Below are positions 55,097-64,000 of a stretch of 64,000 bases of DNA, piece by piece. This DNA is from Flexithrix dorotheae DSM 6795 (GTDB lineage Bacteria; Bacteroidota; Bacteroidia; Cytophagales; Flammeovirgaceae). Each line of letters opens with the position of its first letter. Positions within the stretch are counted from its first letter, which is position 1. The stretch is taken from NCBI RefSeq assembly GCF_000379765.1, contig NZ_KB903444.1, positions 62,001 through 126,000 on the forward strand. Direction: 5' to 3'. The notes under the pieces were generated by a model, which worked only from the letters and a program-made list of their open reading frames with translations, did not search any database and was not told the origin of the DNA. Made by a program: the position numbers and the translations under genes.

Positions 55097-55762
55097 TCAA
55101 AATTCAAAAAAATTTAAAAAAAGTTTTCCGGCCAATAAAAAAAGAAAAGTAATCGCCAGTTTTATAACCTTTCCCCCTTTACCAGAATCATCTCTCAGGT
55201 ATTCCTGGAAGCGTTTTCTCAGCCTTTTCAGGGCTTTTCCCATGTGGTTTTCAACGGTATTTACAGAGATATTTAAAATTTCTGCCACCTCTTTATATTT
55301 TAATCCATTTTCTTTTACCATTTTAAAAGTAGTTTTACACTGGAAGGGTAAACTTTCAATGGCCTCATCAATTTCTTTATACAGGGAATTGTATAAAAGT
55401 GCACTTTCCGGATTATTATATTCTACCAGATTTTCATGTACATAGGAAGAGAAAGAGGTATCGCTTTGCAGGTGGGGGAACTTTGATTCCTTTTCAAGCA
55501 ATTTTAGTGATTGGTTTTTTACTGCTTTGTATAAATAGGATTTAATGTTTTGAATTTCAGGAACCCGCTTCCTTTTTTCCCAGATTTTTATAAAAACATC
55601 ACAGACAACTTCCTCTGCAAGCTCGGGGGAGTGTAAATAATTATTTGCGAAGTCACACAGTTCGTCTAAATAAAAATCAAACAGAACTTTGAACTCTCTT
55701 TTATTTCCTTTGGCAATAAGAGATAAACTTTTACTCCAATTTCTTAAATTTTCCATTTTCAA
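55097..55762 (-). CDS. ECF RNA polymerase sigma factor (locus 3)
   Basis: A 221-residue ECF sigma factor. Region 2 is seen in GNKREFKVLFDFYLDELCDFANNYL and LAEEVVCDVFIKIWEKRKR. Region 4 is seen in LPFQCKTTFKMVKENGLKYKEVAEILNISVNTVENHMGKALKRL. The start may be the second Met (MENLRNW) at 55756, 6 bp downstream. The C-terminus extends into a hydrophobic segment (VIKLAITFLFLLAGKLFL), longer than usual, which could contact the membrane. It should activate the SusC/D operon of locus 3 once released from FecR. Confidence 0.93.
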   Translation of the reverse strand: MKMENLRNWSKSLSLIAKGNKREFKVLFDFYLDELCDFANNYLHSPELAEEVVCDVFIKIWEKRKRVPEIQNIKSYLYKAVKNQSLKLLEKESKFPHLQSDTSFSSYVHENLVEYNNPESALLYNSLYKEIDEAIESLPFQCKTTFKMVKENGLKYKEVAEILNISVNTVENHMGKALKRLRKRFQEYLRDDSGKGGKVIKLAITFLFLLAGKLFLNFFEF

Positions 55763-56093
55763 AAAATAATGTTCATTGCATTAGTCGTAGTCAACCTTTA
55801 CGAAGGAAGGGTTTAAATATAGTATTCAGGACTAATTAGGCAGTATTGGAAACGGGTATTTTTTTAAGTTACCAAATATAGTCAAATATTCAAACTTTTA
55901 TGTAAATATTGAATGTGGAAATGCAAAAGGCATTTCGATTGTATAGGTGATATTAGAATAATTCTTCAATTTTCCAGAGAGTAGTTCTGTGTTACTTCAC
56001 ATCAAATTTCAGTTGAATTTCAATCAAATTAACTTTTCAGGAACCCAAAAATTAAAAATTAATTAATTCGCAAAGTTGGTTTCTGATAACTGA
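55763..56093. other. Divergent promoter region between sigma genes of loci 3 and 4
   Basis: 331 bp of AT-rich DNA. On the minus strand TATATTTG (55880-55873) is an exact TAnnTTTG -7 element about 110 bp before the locus 3 sigma gene. GAAATGC (55918-55924) pairs with GCATTTC (55930-55936) in a small hairpin. No gene was seen. No exact -7 element was seen for the plus-strand sigma gene. Confidence 0.45.
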
Positions 56094-56714
56094 ATGCTCT
56101 TAATTTGGACGACATTTAAAATGAATGCTTTGATGAAATTTTTTGATTTTAAAAGTTTATCGGATGAAGAACTAAATGTTTTAGTTTCAAAGGGAAATGA
56201 TATTGCCTTTCGGGAATTATTCAATAGATATTGGGAGAAGTTGTATGTAGCCAGCTATAAAGTGCTTGGTGATGAGCAAGTTTGCGAAGATATCGTTCAG
56301 GAAATCTTTCTTGATCTTCTGGAAAGGTCCTCGGGTATGGAAATCAAAAATGTCAGGGCATATCTCTATCAGGCCACAAGATTTCAGGTCACCAATCACA
56401 TCAAAAAGATCAAATTTATTGACAAACGGGCTGAAATTATTGAGCATCACTTTATTGGCAATAATGTGGAGGATTACATGGCTACCAAAGAAACACAATC
56501 TTTAATAAATCAGTCCATTTCCGCTATGCCGAATCGTTGCAGGGAAGTATTTTACCTGAGCAGATATGAAAATCTGTCGAATAAAGAAATAGCCTCAAAA
56601 TTGGGCATCTCTATTTTCACCGTGGAGACTCACATGAAAAAATCCCTAAAATACCTGAGAAAATCACTGGACCTGGCTTGTATGCTCATAATTATGGAGC
56701 AGTTTCTAAACTAA
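56094..56714 (+). CDS. ECF RNA polymerase sigma factor (locus 4)
   Basis: A 206-residue ECF sigma factor in the Bacteroidota group. Region 2: ELFNRYWEKLYVASYKVL and EDIVQEIFLDLLERS. Region 4: MPNRCREVFYLSRYENLSNKEIASKLGISIFTVETHMKKSLKYL. The first codon could also be the Met at 56121 (MNALMKF) or 56133, since the first nine residues do not look like the family. The FecR gene follows 115 bp downstream. Confidence 0.92.
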   Translation: MLLIWTTFKMNALMKFFDFKSLSDEELNVLVSKGNDIAFRELFNRYWEKLYVASYKVLGDEQVCEDIVQEIFLDLLERSSGMEIKNVRAYLYQATRFQVTNHIKKIKFIDKRAEIIEHHFIGNNVEDYMATKETQSLINQSISAMPNRCREVFYLSRYENLSNKEIASKLGISIFTVETHMKKSLKYLRKSLDLACMLIIMEQFLN

Positions 56715-56829
56715 TAGCCTGCTTTTGTGACCATATATTTATGGTAATGTTACCCCAGTATTAAACTTCATAAAAAATAAAAATCCGAATACCCAATGCT
56801 GCCTGCCGGATATACTTCCTTTTAAATAG

Positions 56830-57798
56830 ATGAAAAAGGAAGAATTTATATTGCTCGCAAAAAAATATCAGGAAGGTCTTTGTTCACCCGAAGAGAAGAT
56901 TTCCTATGAAAAAATATTGGAAGAACTCATGCAGGAAAATGTATTGGGACCAGGGTGGGATGAAACGGAAAAAAAGTTTAAAAAAGAAAAAATTCTTTCC
57001 CGAATAGAACTGAAAAGAATAAAAAGGAGACAGGAGGAAACAAAGTATAAAAAGAGGGTTTGGCAAATGGCAGCCTCAGTATTATTGCTGTTGGGTTTGG
57101 GAATATCAACCTACTTTTTAGGAAATCAGGAAGTGGAAATAAAATATATTACGAAATCTACCACTTCCGGGCAAAAGTCCCGGATTACACTTCGTGATGG
57201 ATCAGTGGTGGTATTAAATGCCAATAGCCGGTTGTCCTATCCTGAGCGATTTTCAGCCACATCCAGGGAAATTATTTTGGAGGGGGAGGCCTATTTTGAA
57301 GTGAAGAGAGACCCGGATCGGCCATTTATGGTCAGTTCCGGAGATATAATAACCACTGTTTTAGGTACTTCATTTAATATACGAGCTTTAGATGAAACTC
57401 AGGTTGAAGTCACTGTTTCTTCAGGTAAAGTAAAAGTAACAGCCGATGTAATCGGTAAGGAGATCATTTTATTGAAAGGCCAGCAAGCTAATTATTCAAA
57501 ATCATTAGGCGATATTACCATAAAGCAGGTAGACTCAAGGTGGTATACTTCATGGGTAAGCAGATCACTGGAATTTGAATTAATACCTTTCAGGGATGTA
57601 ATGAAAATTCTGGAACGGACTTACAACACAGAAATCAGAATACGAAATATTGCTTCCAATAAATGCCTTATTCGTGGAAAGTACGAGAATGAAAAGTTAA
57701 TTACTGTACTTAAGGGCCTCAAATTAGTGGTTAATTTCGATTATCACCTGTTAGAAGATAATGTGATAATTATAGATGGAAAAGGATGTATCAATTAA
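56830..57798 (+). CDS. FecR-family anti-sigma factor (locus 4)
   Basis: A 322-residue membrane protein. A Lys/Glu-rich cytoplasmic part is followed by a TM helix at about 75-95 (WQMAASVLLLLGLGISTYFL), the periplasmic FecR domain (TTSGQKSRITLRDGSVVVLNANSRL, LEGEAYFEVKR) and a short C-terminal DUF4974-like domain (IRGKYENEKLITVLKGL). It would restrain the upstream sigma factor and be released by the STN domain of the SusC downstream. Confidence 0.92.
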   Translation: MKKEEFILLAKKYQEGLCSPEEKISYEKILEELMQENVLGPGWDETEKKFKKEKILSRIELKRIKRRQEETKYKKRVWQMAASVLLLLGLGISTYFLGNQEVEIKYITKSTTSGQKSRITLRDGSVVVLNANSRLSYPERFSATSREIILEGEAYFEVKRDPDRPFMVSSGDIITTVLGTSFNIRALDETQVEVTVSSGKVKVTADVIGKEIILLKGQQANYSKSLGDITIKQVDSRWYTSWVSRSLEFELIPFRDVMKILERTYNTEIRIRNIASNKCLIRGKYENEKLITVLKGLKLVVNFDYHLLEDNVIIIDGKGCIN

Positions 57799-57870
57799 AA
57801 AATTAATGCCTATTGAAAAGACTACTGAAACTGAAAATATTTTATGACTTACCGGGTAGGCCATAAAAAA

Positions 57871-57931
57871 AGTCCGAAACTGTTGGAGCAGCATTCGGAC
57901 TCGTTCCCTTCCCGACCAAAAGATTCGGGAA
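57871..57931 (+). other. Two hairpins in the leader between fecR and susC (locus 4)
   Basis: AGTCCGAA (57871-57878) pairs with TTCGGACT (57894-57901), and TTCCCGA (57909-57915) pairs with TCGGGAA (57925-57931). Both lie in the 164-bp gap before susC. They may be transcription-attenuating or RNA-stabilising elements. No T-run makes either a clear terminator. Confidence 0.5.
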
Positions 57932-57962
57932 TAAAACTATTTGTTTAAACTGATACAATATT

Positions 57963-60900
57963 ATGAAATTTGATTTACTAAAACTATTGATGTTTACATC
58001 AAAACAGGCAATTTATGTTTTTTTGATACAGGTAACTGCTATGCAATTCCTGGTTGCGGAACCTTCCAGTAGCCAGAGTTTGATGGAAATAGGCATTACC
58101 TTAAATCTAAAAAACACATCACTTGAAGAAGCTTTTAACGAGATAGAAAAAAGCACGGATTTCAACTTTACTTATGGCAAGCGGGTAAAGACTGAAAAAA
58201 TATTTATCGATCTGGAGATTAAAGACGGAAACTTGCAGGAAGTATTAAAGTCAATTGCTTCCCAAAGCAATTTTAACTTTCGCAGGATTAATCAAACGAT
58301 TTATGCGATTCCAAGAAAAAAGCAGTCCAGGGTAGAGTTTATCACCGAAGAATTTACCAACAAGGAGGTAAGTGGTAAAGTGACAGATTCTGAAACAGGG
58401 GAACCTTTGATTGGAGCTTCAGTAATAGTACAGGGTTCTAATTTGGGAACTATCACAGACATCAACGGGAGTTTTAAACTTTCTATTCCGGATGATGCAC
58501 AAAATTTGGTATTCTCTTATGTAGGATATGAAAGAACGGAGGTTCCCATTGGAGACAGAACTCTTTTTAATATATCCTTAAATACTGATATGTCATCTCT
58601 GAATGAGATTGTTGTGGTAGGATATGGTATTCAGAAAAAGGCGGATGTAACCGGTTCGATTGGATCTGTCAATAAAAAAGATTTCAATCAGGGAATTGTA
58701 ACTAACCCTGGTCAGCTTTTACAGGGAAAAGTGGCGGGAGTAAATGTATCCAATGTGAGTGGAGAACCTGGTGCTGCACAAGACGTCATTATTCGTGGGG
58801 TAGGAAGTTTGCGCTCAGGTACCACACCTCTTTATGTAATTGATGGCTTTGCTTTGGACAATTCCGGAACAGGGTTGGCCACAAATCCACTGAACTTTAT
58901 CAACCCTCAGGACATAGAAAGCATTGATGTATTGAAAGATGCTTCAGCAGCAGCTATTTATGGTGCCAGAGCAGCTAATGGGGTAATTGTAATTACTACG
59001 AAGAAAGGTAAAACAGACAGGACCCAGGTAGATTTAAATATTTCCACCGGAATTTCAAATTTGGCCAACGATGTGGCAGTTTTCAGCCCCGATGAATTCC
59101 GCAGACAAGTGGTGGCTGCTGGAGGCAGTTTGAATGATGGAGGAGCAAATACAAACTGGCAGGACGAACTCACCAGAACAGCCATTTCCAATAATGTTAA
59201 TCTTGCACTAAGTGGTGGTACCAATAATTTCTCTTACTATTCCGCTTTAGGAGTGGATGATCAGGAAGGTGTTTTGAGAGGAAGTGATTTAAAACGTTAT
59301 TCTGGTCGTTTAAATCTTACTCAATCTTCTTTAAATGATCGTTTACAGCTGGCTTTAAATCTTACCGCCAGTAGAACGGAGAATTTAAGAGCGGATTCCC
59401 GAGGAATTGTAGCAAATATGTTACAGTTAAATCCAACTACGCCTCCTTACACTAATGGCCAACCTACTTTATTGGAAAATATGCTCAATCCTTTTACCCG
59501 TGAGCAAATTTACAGTGATAATGCCGTTAACCATCGTATTTTGGCCAATTTCGCCCCATCCATTGAAATTTTTAATGGCTTAACCTATAAGTTGAATCTG
59601 GGTGTTGATTATTCCACTACCAACAGGGATATCCAATACAAACCATATAGTTTGCTGGAAGATTTTATCAACGGATCTTTAAACTCCATTTCTACTTCCA
59701 ACAAGAACTCCTTAATAGAGAATACATTAACCTATAATTTTGTAAAGGAAAACCACAGTTTAACATTTTTGGCTGGTCATACTTATCAGAAAACTTTTGT
59801 ATATCAAAAGAATTTTAATCTGGAAGGATTTGCAGACAATGGTATTGAACCTAAATATCAGGATCAAATCAGTGGAGAAAGTACACCAACTTATATGAAT
59901 ACTTATGCGGTGGAGAATGAGCTACAATCGTTTTTTGGAAGGGTGAATTATGGTTTTGCCGACAAGTATCTGGTGACAGCAACCATGAGGGCGGATGGTT
60001 CGTCCAAATTTGGAGGAAACAACAAATATGGTTATTTCCCTTCTGTGGCTCTTGGCTGGAATCTTATCAATGAAGAATTTTTAAGAGGTTCAACCACTTT
60101 CGATAATCTAAAATTAAGGGCCAGTTGGGGGCAGACAGGAAATCAGGAAATTCCTTCGAAGATCACAAAACTGAGTTATACCGACAGCAAATCCGAAAAT
60201 GATACCTATCCGATAAAAGGCACAGAAAATTCAATAGAAGACTATCCTTACGGAACTATTTTTACCCGTCTGGCCAACCCGGACATTCAATGGGAGGTAT
60301 CTACACAAACAAACATTGGTCTTGACTTTGGCATATTTGCCGATAAATTGACTGGTACCATAGATTATTTCAATAAAGTATCTGAGAATATTTTGCTGGA
60401 AGTTACTCCGGCAGACCCAATTCAGCCTACTGATAAATACTGGACCAATATTCCGGATATGGAAATCAAAAATAATGGTATTGAGATTTCACTGGATTAC
60501 CAAAGCGATTTGAATAAAAACTTTTCCTATAACATAGGAGGTAATTTAGCTTATACTAATAACAGGGTAGAGAATTCTCCTTATAAAGTATTGACAACTG
60601 GTGCCGCTCAAGGTGCTGGACAAACAGGTGCTACAATTAATGGGAATATCAATGGAGAGCGAATAGGATCATTTTATATGAATGAATTCATGGGGATTGG
60701 AGAAGATGGTTTAAGTATATTGTCTGAAGACCGAAAAGTGGTAGGAAGTGCTTTGCCTGATATGCTTTATGCCTTTTATCTCAACCTGCATTATAAGGAT
60801 TTTGATTTGGGATTTAATTTCAATGGGGTTTCAGGTAATAATGTATACAACCATACTGCGATGTCTCTGTTTACAAAAGGGTTACTGGCAGCCAATTTCA

Positions 60901-61235
60901 ATACAACTGATCTGGCTACCGAATTCCCCAATGAGGACATCACGAACTCCAATTCAGTGTCTACCCGTTATTTGGAAAATGGTAGTTTTTTACGGTTGAA
61001 TAATGCCACTCTGGCTTACAACCTGAGGCCATCACTAATTGGCCTGGAGGGGTTGGTGAATAATATCCGTTTATCAGTCACAGGCCAAAATTTATTTGTG
61101 ATTACAGATTATAACGGATTTGACCCTGAAATTAATTCCAACCTTTCTGTAGATGGGATTCAGACCTTTGGAATTGATTATTTCAATTATCCGAAGCCAA
61201 GAACCATTTTATTTAGCTTAAATGTATCATTCTAA
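57963..61235 (+). CDS. SusC/RagA TonB-dependent receptor with STN domain (locus 4)
   Basis: A 1090-residue outer-membrane transporter. Signal peptide, STN domain (about 45-115, NLKNTSLEEAFNEIEKSTDFNFTYG), carboxypeptidase-D regulatory-like domain (about 138-210, GKVTDSETGEPLIGASVIVQG), plug (VVGYGIQKKADVTGSIGSV, VIDGFALD, VLKDASAAAIYGARAANGVIVITTKKG) and barrel ending FSLNVSF. It signals to FecR via STN and imports its ligand with the SusD 12 bp downstream. Substrate unknown. Confidence 0.95.
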   Translation: MKFDLLKLLMFTSKQAIYVFLIQVTAMQFLVAEPSSSQSLMEIGITLNLKNTSLEEAFNEIEKSTDFNFTYGKRVKTEKIFIDLEIKDGNLQEVLKSIASQSNFNFRRINQTIYAIPRKKQSRVEFITEEFTNKEVSGKVTDSETGEPLIGASVIVQGSNLGTITDINGSFKLSIPDDAQNLVFSYVGYERTEVPIGDRTLFNISLNTDMSSLNEIVVVGYGIQKKADVTGSIGSVNKKDFNQGIVTNPGQLLQGKVAGVNVSNVSGEPGAAQDVIIRGVGSLRSGTTPLYVIDGFALDNSGTGLATNPLNFINPQDIESIDVLKDASAAAIYGARAANGVIVITTKKGKTDRTQVDLNISTGISNLANDVAVFSPDEFRRQVVAAGGSLNDGGANTNWQDELTRTAISNNVNLALSGGTNNFSYYSALGVDDQEGVLRGSDLKRYSGRLNLTQSSLNDRLQLALNLTASRTENLRADSRGIVANMLQLNPTTPPYTNGQPTLLENMLNPFTREQIYSDNAVNHRILANFAPSIEIFNGLTYKLNLGVDYSTTNRDIQYKPYSLLEDFINGSLNSISTSNKNSLIENTLTYNFVKENHSLTFLAGHTYQKTFVYQKNFNLEGFADNGIEPKYQDQISGESTPTYMNTYAVENELQSFFGRVNYGFADKYLVTATMRADGSSKFGGNNKYGYFPSVALGWNLINEEFLRGSTTFDNLKLRASWGQTGNQEIPSKITKLSYTDSKSENDTYPIKGTENSIEDYPYGTIFTRLANPDIQWEVSTQTNIGLDFGIFADKLTGTIDYFNKVSENILLEVTPADPIQPTDKYWTNIPDMEIKNNGIEISLDYQSDLNKNFSYNIGGNLAYTNNRVENSPYKVLTTGAAQGAGQTGATINGNINGERIGSFYMNEFMGIGEDGLSILSEDRKVVGSALPDMLYAFYLNLHYKDFDLGFNFNGVSGNNVYNHTAMSLFTKGLLAANFNTTDLATEFPNEDITNSNSVSTRYLENGSFLRLNNATLAYNLRPSLIGLEGLVNNIRLSVTGQNLFVITDYNGFDPEINSNLSVDGIQTFGIDYFNYPKPRTILFSLNVSF

Positions 61236-61247
61236 AAAGACTTTAAA

Positions 61248-62990
61248 ATGAGGATTAAAATTATAATAGCCCTATTTGGCATTTGTTTATTTTCTATTCT
61301 GAGCTGTACAGATTTAGAAGAGGAAGTTCTGGATGAATCTCTTGAAGGCAGCGGTCAGGCTGAACTTATCAGTGGTGCCATAGCACCCGCATACGGTCAG
61401 GTTTCATGGACCTGGAGACATACCAATTATTATGGATTACAATTAATTCCTGCAGATGAGGCCATCCTACCTTATCGTGGCGGGACTGACTGGTATGATG
61501 GAGGCAAATTTCTGGAAGCCCATGCCCATAACATATCCCCTGCTAATGATTTGGTAAGTAGCTCCTGGAATGAAGTAACCAAAAACATTTCCAGAGCGCT
61601 TTCTGCAATTGAGGTATTAAAACCTTTGGCAGATGAAGGAGATACTGAAGCAGAAGGTGCACTTTACGAAATGATCGCCCTGAGGGCATATTTAAATATG
61701 TTGATGCTGGACAGTTGGGGATTAGCTTTTAAAAAGGAAACATCAGGCGAACTTTCTGAAATTCTCAGGGGAGAAGAGGCCATTAAATACATTGAAGATG
61801 AGTTTCTTTCGGTTGTAAATGTGATTAATACGGAGAGAGGACCTGGCAGAATCACACAAGCGGCAGTTTACGGTTTTTTAGCCAGGTTGAATTTGAATGC
61901 TGCGGTTTACCGCGATCCCTATGGAACACCAAATTTCACTTCAGAAGAAATGGACAAGGTAATCATGTATACCGATAATATTATTAATGCGGGCACCTTC
62001 TCCTTATCCCCGGAATACTTTGATTTATTCAATGATGAAAACCATGATAATCCGGAATTAATTTTTGCATTAGATCAAAGAGGAGTGCTAAACAGGGAAC
62101 ACAGCCGCTGGGCCTATTGGTCTCTTGCAGGATCATGGTTTCCAAGACCGGAATTTCCAAGTGCAGATGGTACAGATGGCCCTGCCATTACTCCGGATTT
62201 TTACCAAACCTGGACAGATGCTTATGGAAATGTAGATCCGGCTGAAGTTGATCCAAGATTCTATAAGAAAAACCAGTTGGTTCCTGATGAATTACAGGAT
62301 CTTACCGGGTTTTCACCATTGAATGATGAAGATCATTTTTATTGCATGGCCGCTGAGGATTTTGAAATTGACAGGGGAATTATTCGCGGTGTGATTTGGG
62401 GGCCTCGAAAAGATGAAAATGGCTCTTTTTATACCTGTGATGAGAATTATAGAATTTATCCTGTAAAGCAAATCAAAGGAAATGGCCCGGATAAAGATGT
62501 AGATTATGTAAACCATCAATTACAGGTTGACTTCACGAATGAAGGCAGGCTGCATTCCAAAGGGTATCGTGTTTCCAAATACCAGTTTAGCCACACTTCT
62601 CCAAATGGAAATAATTACAGTAGTGTTGATCTTGTGTTGATGCGATACGCAGAAATATTCCTGATGCGGGCTGAAGCTAAATTGAGGAAAGGAGACAATG
62701 CCGGGGCACTTTCTGATTTAAATACTGTAAGAACCTCCAGAACTGCACGTGAACCGGTTCTTGAGGCATTATCCTCTATCGACCTGGAAATTCTTTACCG
62801 TGAAAGGGGATTTGAACTTTACTGGGAAGGTTTCAGACGTGGAGACCAAATTCGATTTGGGCATTATGAAGATACCTGGACAGAAAAGACCGACAGTGAT
62901 CCACATCACCGATTGTTTCCCATTCCCCAAAATGCGATAGATGGCGCATCAAATGTGGAAGGTTACTTGATTCAGAATGAAGGTTATTAA
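61248..62990 (+). CDS. SusD/RagB-family lipoprotein (locus 4)
   Basis: A 580-residue lipoprotein (lipobox Cys20, LFSILSCTDLEEEV). SusD features: TPR-like helices (ALYEMIALRAYLNMLMLDSWG), the RYAEIFLMRAEAKLRKGDNAGALSDLNTVRTSR segment and the C-terminal LYRERGFELYWEGFRRGDQIRFG followed by HHRLFPIPQNAID. It is 12 bp downstream of its SusC. No degradative enzymes follow before the terminator. Confidence 0.93.
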   Translation: MRIKIIIALFGICLFSILSCTDLEEEVLDESLEGSGQAELISGAIAPAYGQVSWTWRHTNYYGLQLIPADEAILPYRGGTDWYDGGKFLEAHAHNISPANDLVSSSWNEVTKNISRALSAIEVLKPLADEGDTEAEGALYEMIALRAYLNMLMLDSWGLAFKKETSGELSEILRGEEAIKYIEDEFLSVVNVINTERGPGRITQAAVYGFLARLNLNAAVYRDPYGTPNFTSEEMDKVIMYTDNIINAGTFSLSPEYFDLFNDENHDNPELIFALDQRGVLNREHSRWAYWSLAGSWFPRPEFPSADGTDGPAITPDFYQTWTDAYGNVDPAEVDPRFYKKNQLVPDELQDLTGFSPLNDEDHFYCMAAEDFEIDRGIIRGVIWGPRKDENGSFYTCDENYRIYPVKQIKGNGPDKDVDYVNHQLQVDFTNEGRLHSKGYRVSKYQFSHTSPNGNNYSSVDLVLMRYAEIFLMRAEAKLRKGDNAGALSDLNTVRTSRTAREPVLEALSSIDLEILYRERGFELYWEGFRRGDQIRFGHYEDTWTEKTDSDPHHRLFPIPQNAIDGASNVEGYLIQNEGY

Positions 62991-63014
62991 TAGCTGAATT
63001 TTTGATTAATATTC

Positions 63015-63056
63015 TGGCGCTTGTATCATGTATTAAGTTGATACGAGCGCCATTTT
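63015..63056 (+). terminator. Rho-independent terminator closing locus 4
   Basis: TGGCGCTTGTATCA (63015-63028) pairs with TGATACGAGCGCCA (63039-63052) with one G-T wobble, followed by TTTTT. It lies just downstream of the SusD stop and opposite the end of the START-domain gene. Confidence 0.85.
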
Positions 63057-63083
63057 TGTATAATTGGAATAATTTAGAAGATC

Positions 63084-63710
63084 TCAAATTTTTGATAAAT
63101 AATCCCTTAAATTTTTAAGTGTATCAAAGGGTATATCAACAGCCGCAACATTTGCCAGCCAACCGGGAATGGAGCCTCCTGGGTATGCATGAACCTGGTA
63201 AGTAATTTCAGTTTTTGCTCCCGAGATAAATTTGAGCAGCCAATAGCCAGTTACTTCAGGGATACGGACTAATCCATCCTTTTGAGGTTTGTAATCTGGT
63301 AGTCCTTCAAAATATACTTTTACATCTTTATTTAAAGAATAATCATATTTGAATTTTACAAAGGAATCCCGGTCTTTTAGTGGGAAAGGTGCAGCGGATA
63401 CTATGTAGTGAATTTGATGGTTCCCTTCCAACTCCATCAACTCTGATTTTTTACAATCGGGAATCCAGTCGGGCATTTTGTCTACGGCTTTCAGTACCTC
63501 AATAATTTCTTTAATTGATACTTCAATAACCATTACACCTTTTGATTCGTCCAGTGGGGATTTTTCTACCGACCTTGTATAAACCTTTATGTCATTTTTA
63601 TCTTTTTTCAGTTTCCATGCCGATTGGGCATTCGCTAAATGGAAATTTGTCAATGCTGAAATTAATATTAAGAAGATCAATTTTAGATTAAGATATTTTT
63701 TTGGCAACAT
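63084..63710 (-). CDS. Exported START-domain / SRPBCC lipid-binding-like protein
   Basis: A 208-residue protein with a signal peptide (ISALTNFHLANAQ). The mature part matches a START/SRPBCC fold: WKLKKDKNDIKVYTRSVE at the start, a KAVDKMPDWIPDCKKSELME segment, FPLKDRDSFVKFKYDY, and YQVHAYPGGSIPGWLANVAAVDIPFDTLKNL near the end. Such proteins bind hydrophobic ligands. It is convergent to locus 4 and otherwise unlinked. Confidence 0.85.
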   Translation of the reverse strand: MLPKKYLNLKLIFLILISALTNFHLANAQSAWKLKKDKNDIKVYTRSVEKSPLDESKGVMVIEVSIKEIIEVLKAVDKMPDWIPDCKKSELMELEGNHQIHYIVSAAPFPLKDRDSFVKFKYDYSLNKDVKVYFEGLPDYKPQKDGLVRIPEVTGYWLLKFISGAKTEITYQVHAYPGGSIPGWLANVAAVDIPFDTLKNLRDYLSKI

Positions 63711-64000
63711 TCTACCTGTCTTAATTTTCGGTTTTGAATCTTAAGTTTTGAGCTGTTCAGTGGGAATTATCATAAAAATTAGCTATATATTTTGACAATT
63801 CGAAATATGCATCCATGAACAACTTTTTTTTGATGAATTTAAGTCTAATATAATTAAATAATATAACAATATCCAAATTTATATGTATTCCGGTTTTTTT
63901 TATAAATCCTTTGTCCAATAGCCATTTTCCTGATCCGGGCTTACTATAGCACAATTGTAGGACTCCTTAAAAATGTAGGATGAAGTAGCGCTTAGTCTGA
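63711..64000. other. Right-end region without recognisable gene
   Basis: 290 bp of AT-rich sequence upstream of the START-domain gene. A 65-codon minus-strand frame beginning with TTG has no family resemblance and was not accepted. Nothing else was seen. Confidence 0.3.

Noticed and set aside
63757-63954. A 65-codon minus-strand frame at the right end, with TTG start.
   Set aside because: An in-frame TAA bounds it upstream and the product has no recognisable domain.

Overview
This is a low-GC Bacteroidota window, most likely from a free-living Cytophagales-like bacterium. Four SusC/SusD outer-membrane uptake pairs, three ECF sigma/FecR switches whose SusC partner carries an STN signalling domain, two large secreted proteins with type IX secretion (T9SS) C-terminal signals, and several TAnnTTTG-type -7 elements support this. 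No tRNA, rRNA, CRISPR array or insertion sequence was seen.

Layout. (1) 1-2.4 kb: the end of a DinD-like gene, then a ParA/ParB pair on the minus strand. The ParA has an N-terminal helix-turn-helix and the ParB a DGHNRY motif, as in plasmid or integrative-element partition systems. (2) 2.7-12.2 kb: a SWIM zinc-finger protein and a 2532-residue secreted beta-propeller repeat protein. (3) 12.3-20.1 kb: a heavy-metal (probably copper) RND efflux operon: HYC_CC_PP protein, CusA-like pump, TolC-like channel, CusB-like adaptor and a 42-residue Cys-Cys membrane protein, closed by a strong terminator. A convergent TPR protein follows. (4) 21.8-32.6 kb: uptake locus 1: sigma, FecR, SusC, SusD, a four-LamG T9SS protein and a small lipoprotein. 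(5) 32.6-42.9 kb: a phospho-compound region: a lipoprotein phosphodiesterase/alkaline-phosphatase-superfamily enzyme with PA14 domain, a PhnZ-like HD oxygenase, a small membrane protein, a BetI-like TetR regulator, uptake locus 2 (SusC/SusD without sigma/FecR) and a second alkaline-phosphatase-superfamily enzyme. (6) 42.9-45.5 kb: an orphan sensor histidine kinase and a STAS/SEC14-like protein. (7) 45.6-55.8 kb, minus strand: uptake locus 3: sigma, FecR, SusC, SusD, a secreted ADP-ribosylglycohydrolase-fold enzyme, a beta-propeller glycosidase-like lipoprotein and an SGNH hydrolase. (8) 56.1-63.0 kb, plus strand: uptake locus 4: sigma, FecR, SusC, SusD, without enzymes in the window. (9) A START-domain protein ends the window.

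How the genes work together. In loci 1, 3 and 4 a TonB-dependent SusC with an N-terminal STN domain probably senses its ligand, contacts the FecR anti-sigma factor, and releases the ECF sigma factor to switch on the downstream SusC/D operon. Locus 2 seems to use a TetR regulator instead. The most interesting regions are the SusCD / phosphodiesterase / PhnZ-like oxygenase / BetI-like regulator group (candidate uptake and breakdown of an organophosphonate or phosphate-decorated polymer) and locus 3, where a secreted ADP-ribosylglycohydrolase sits in a polysaccharide-utilisation-like operon. Substrates cannot be read from sequence alone.
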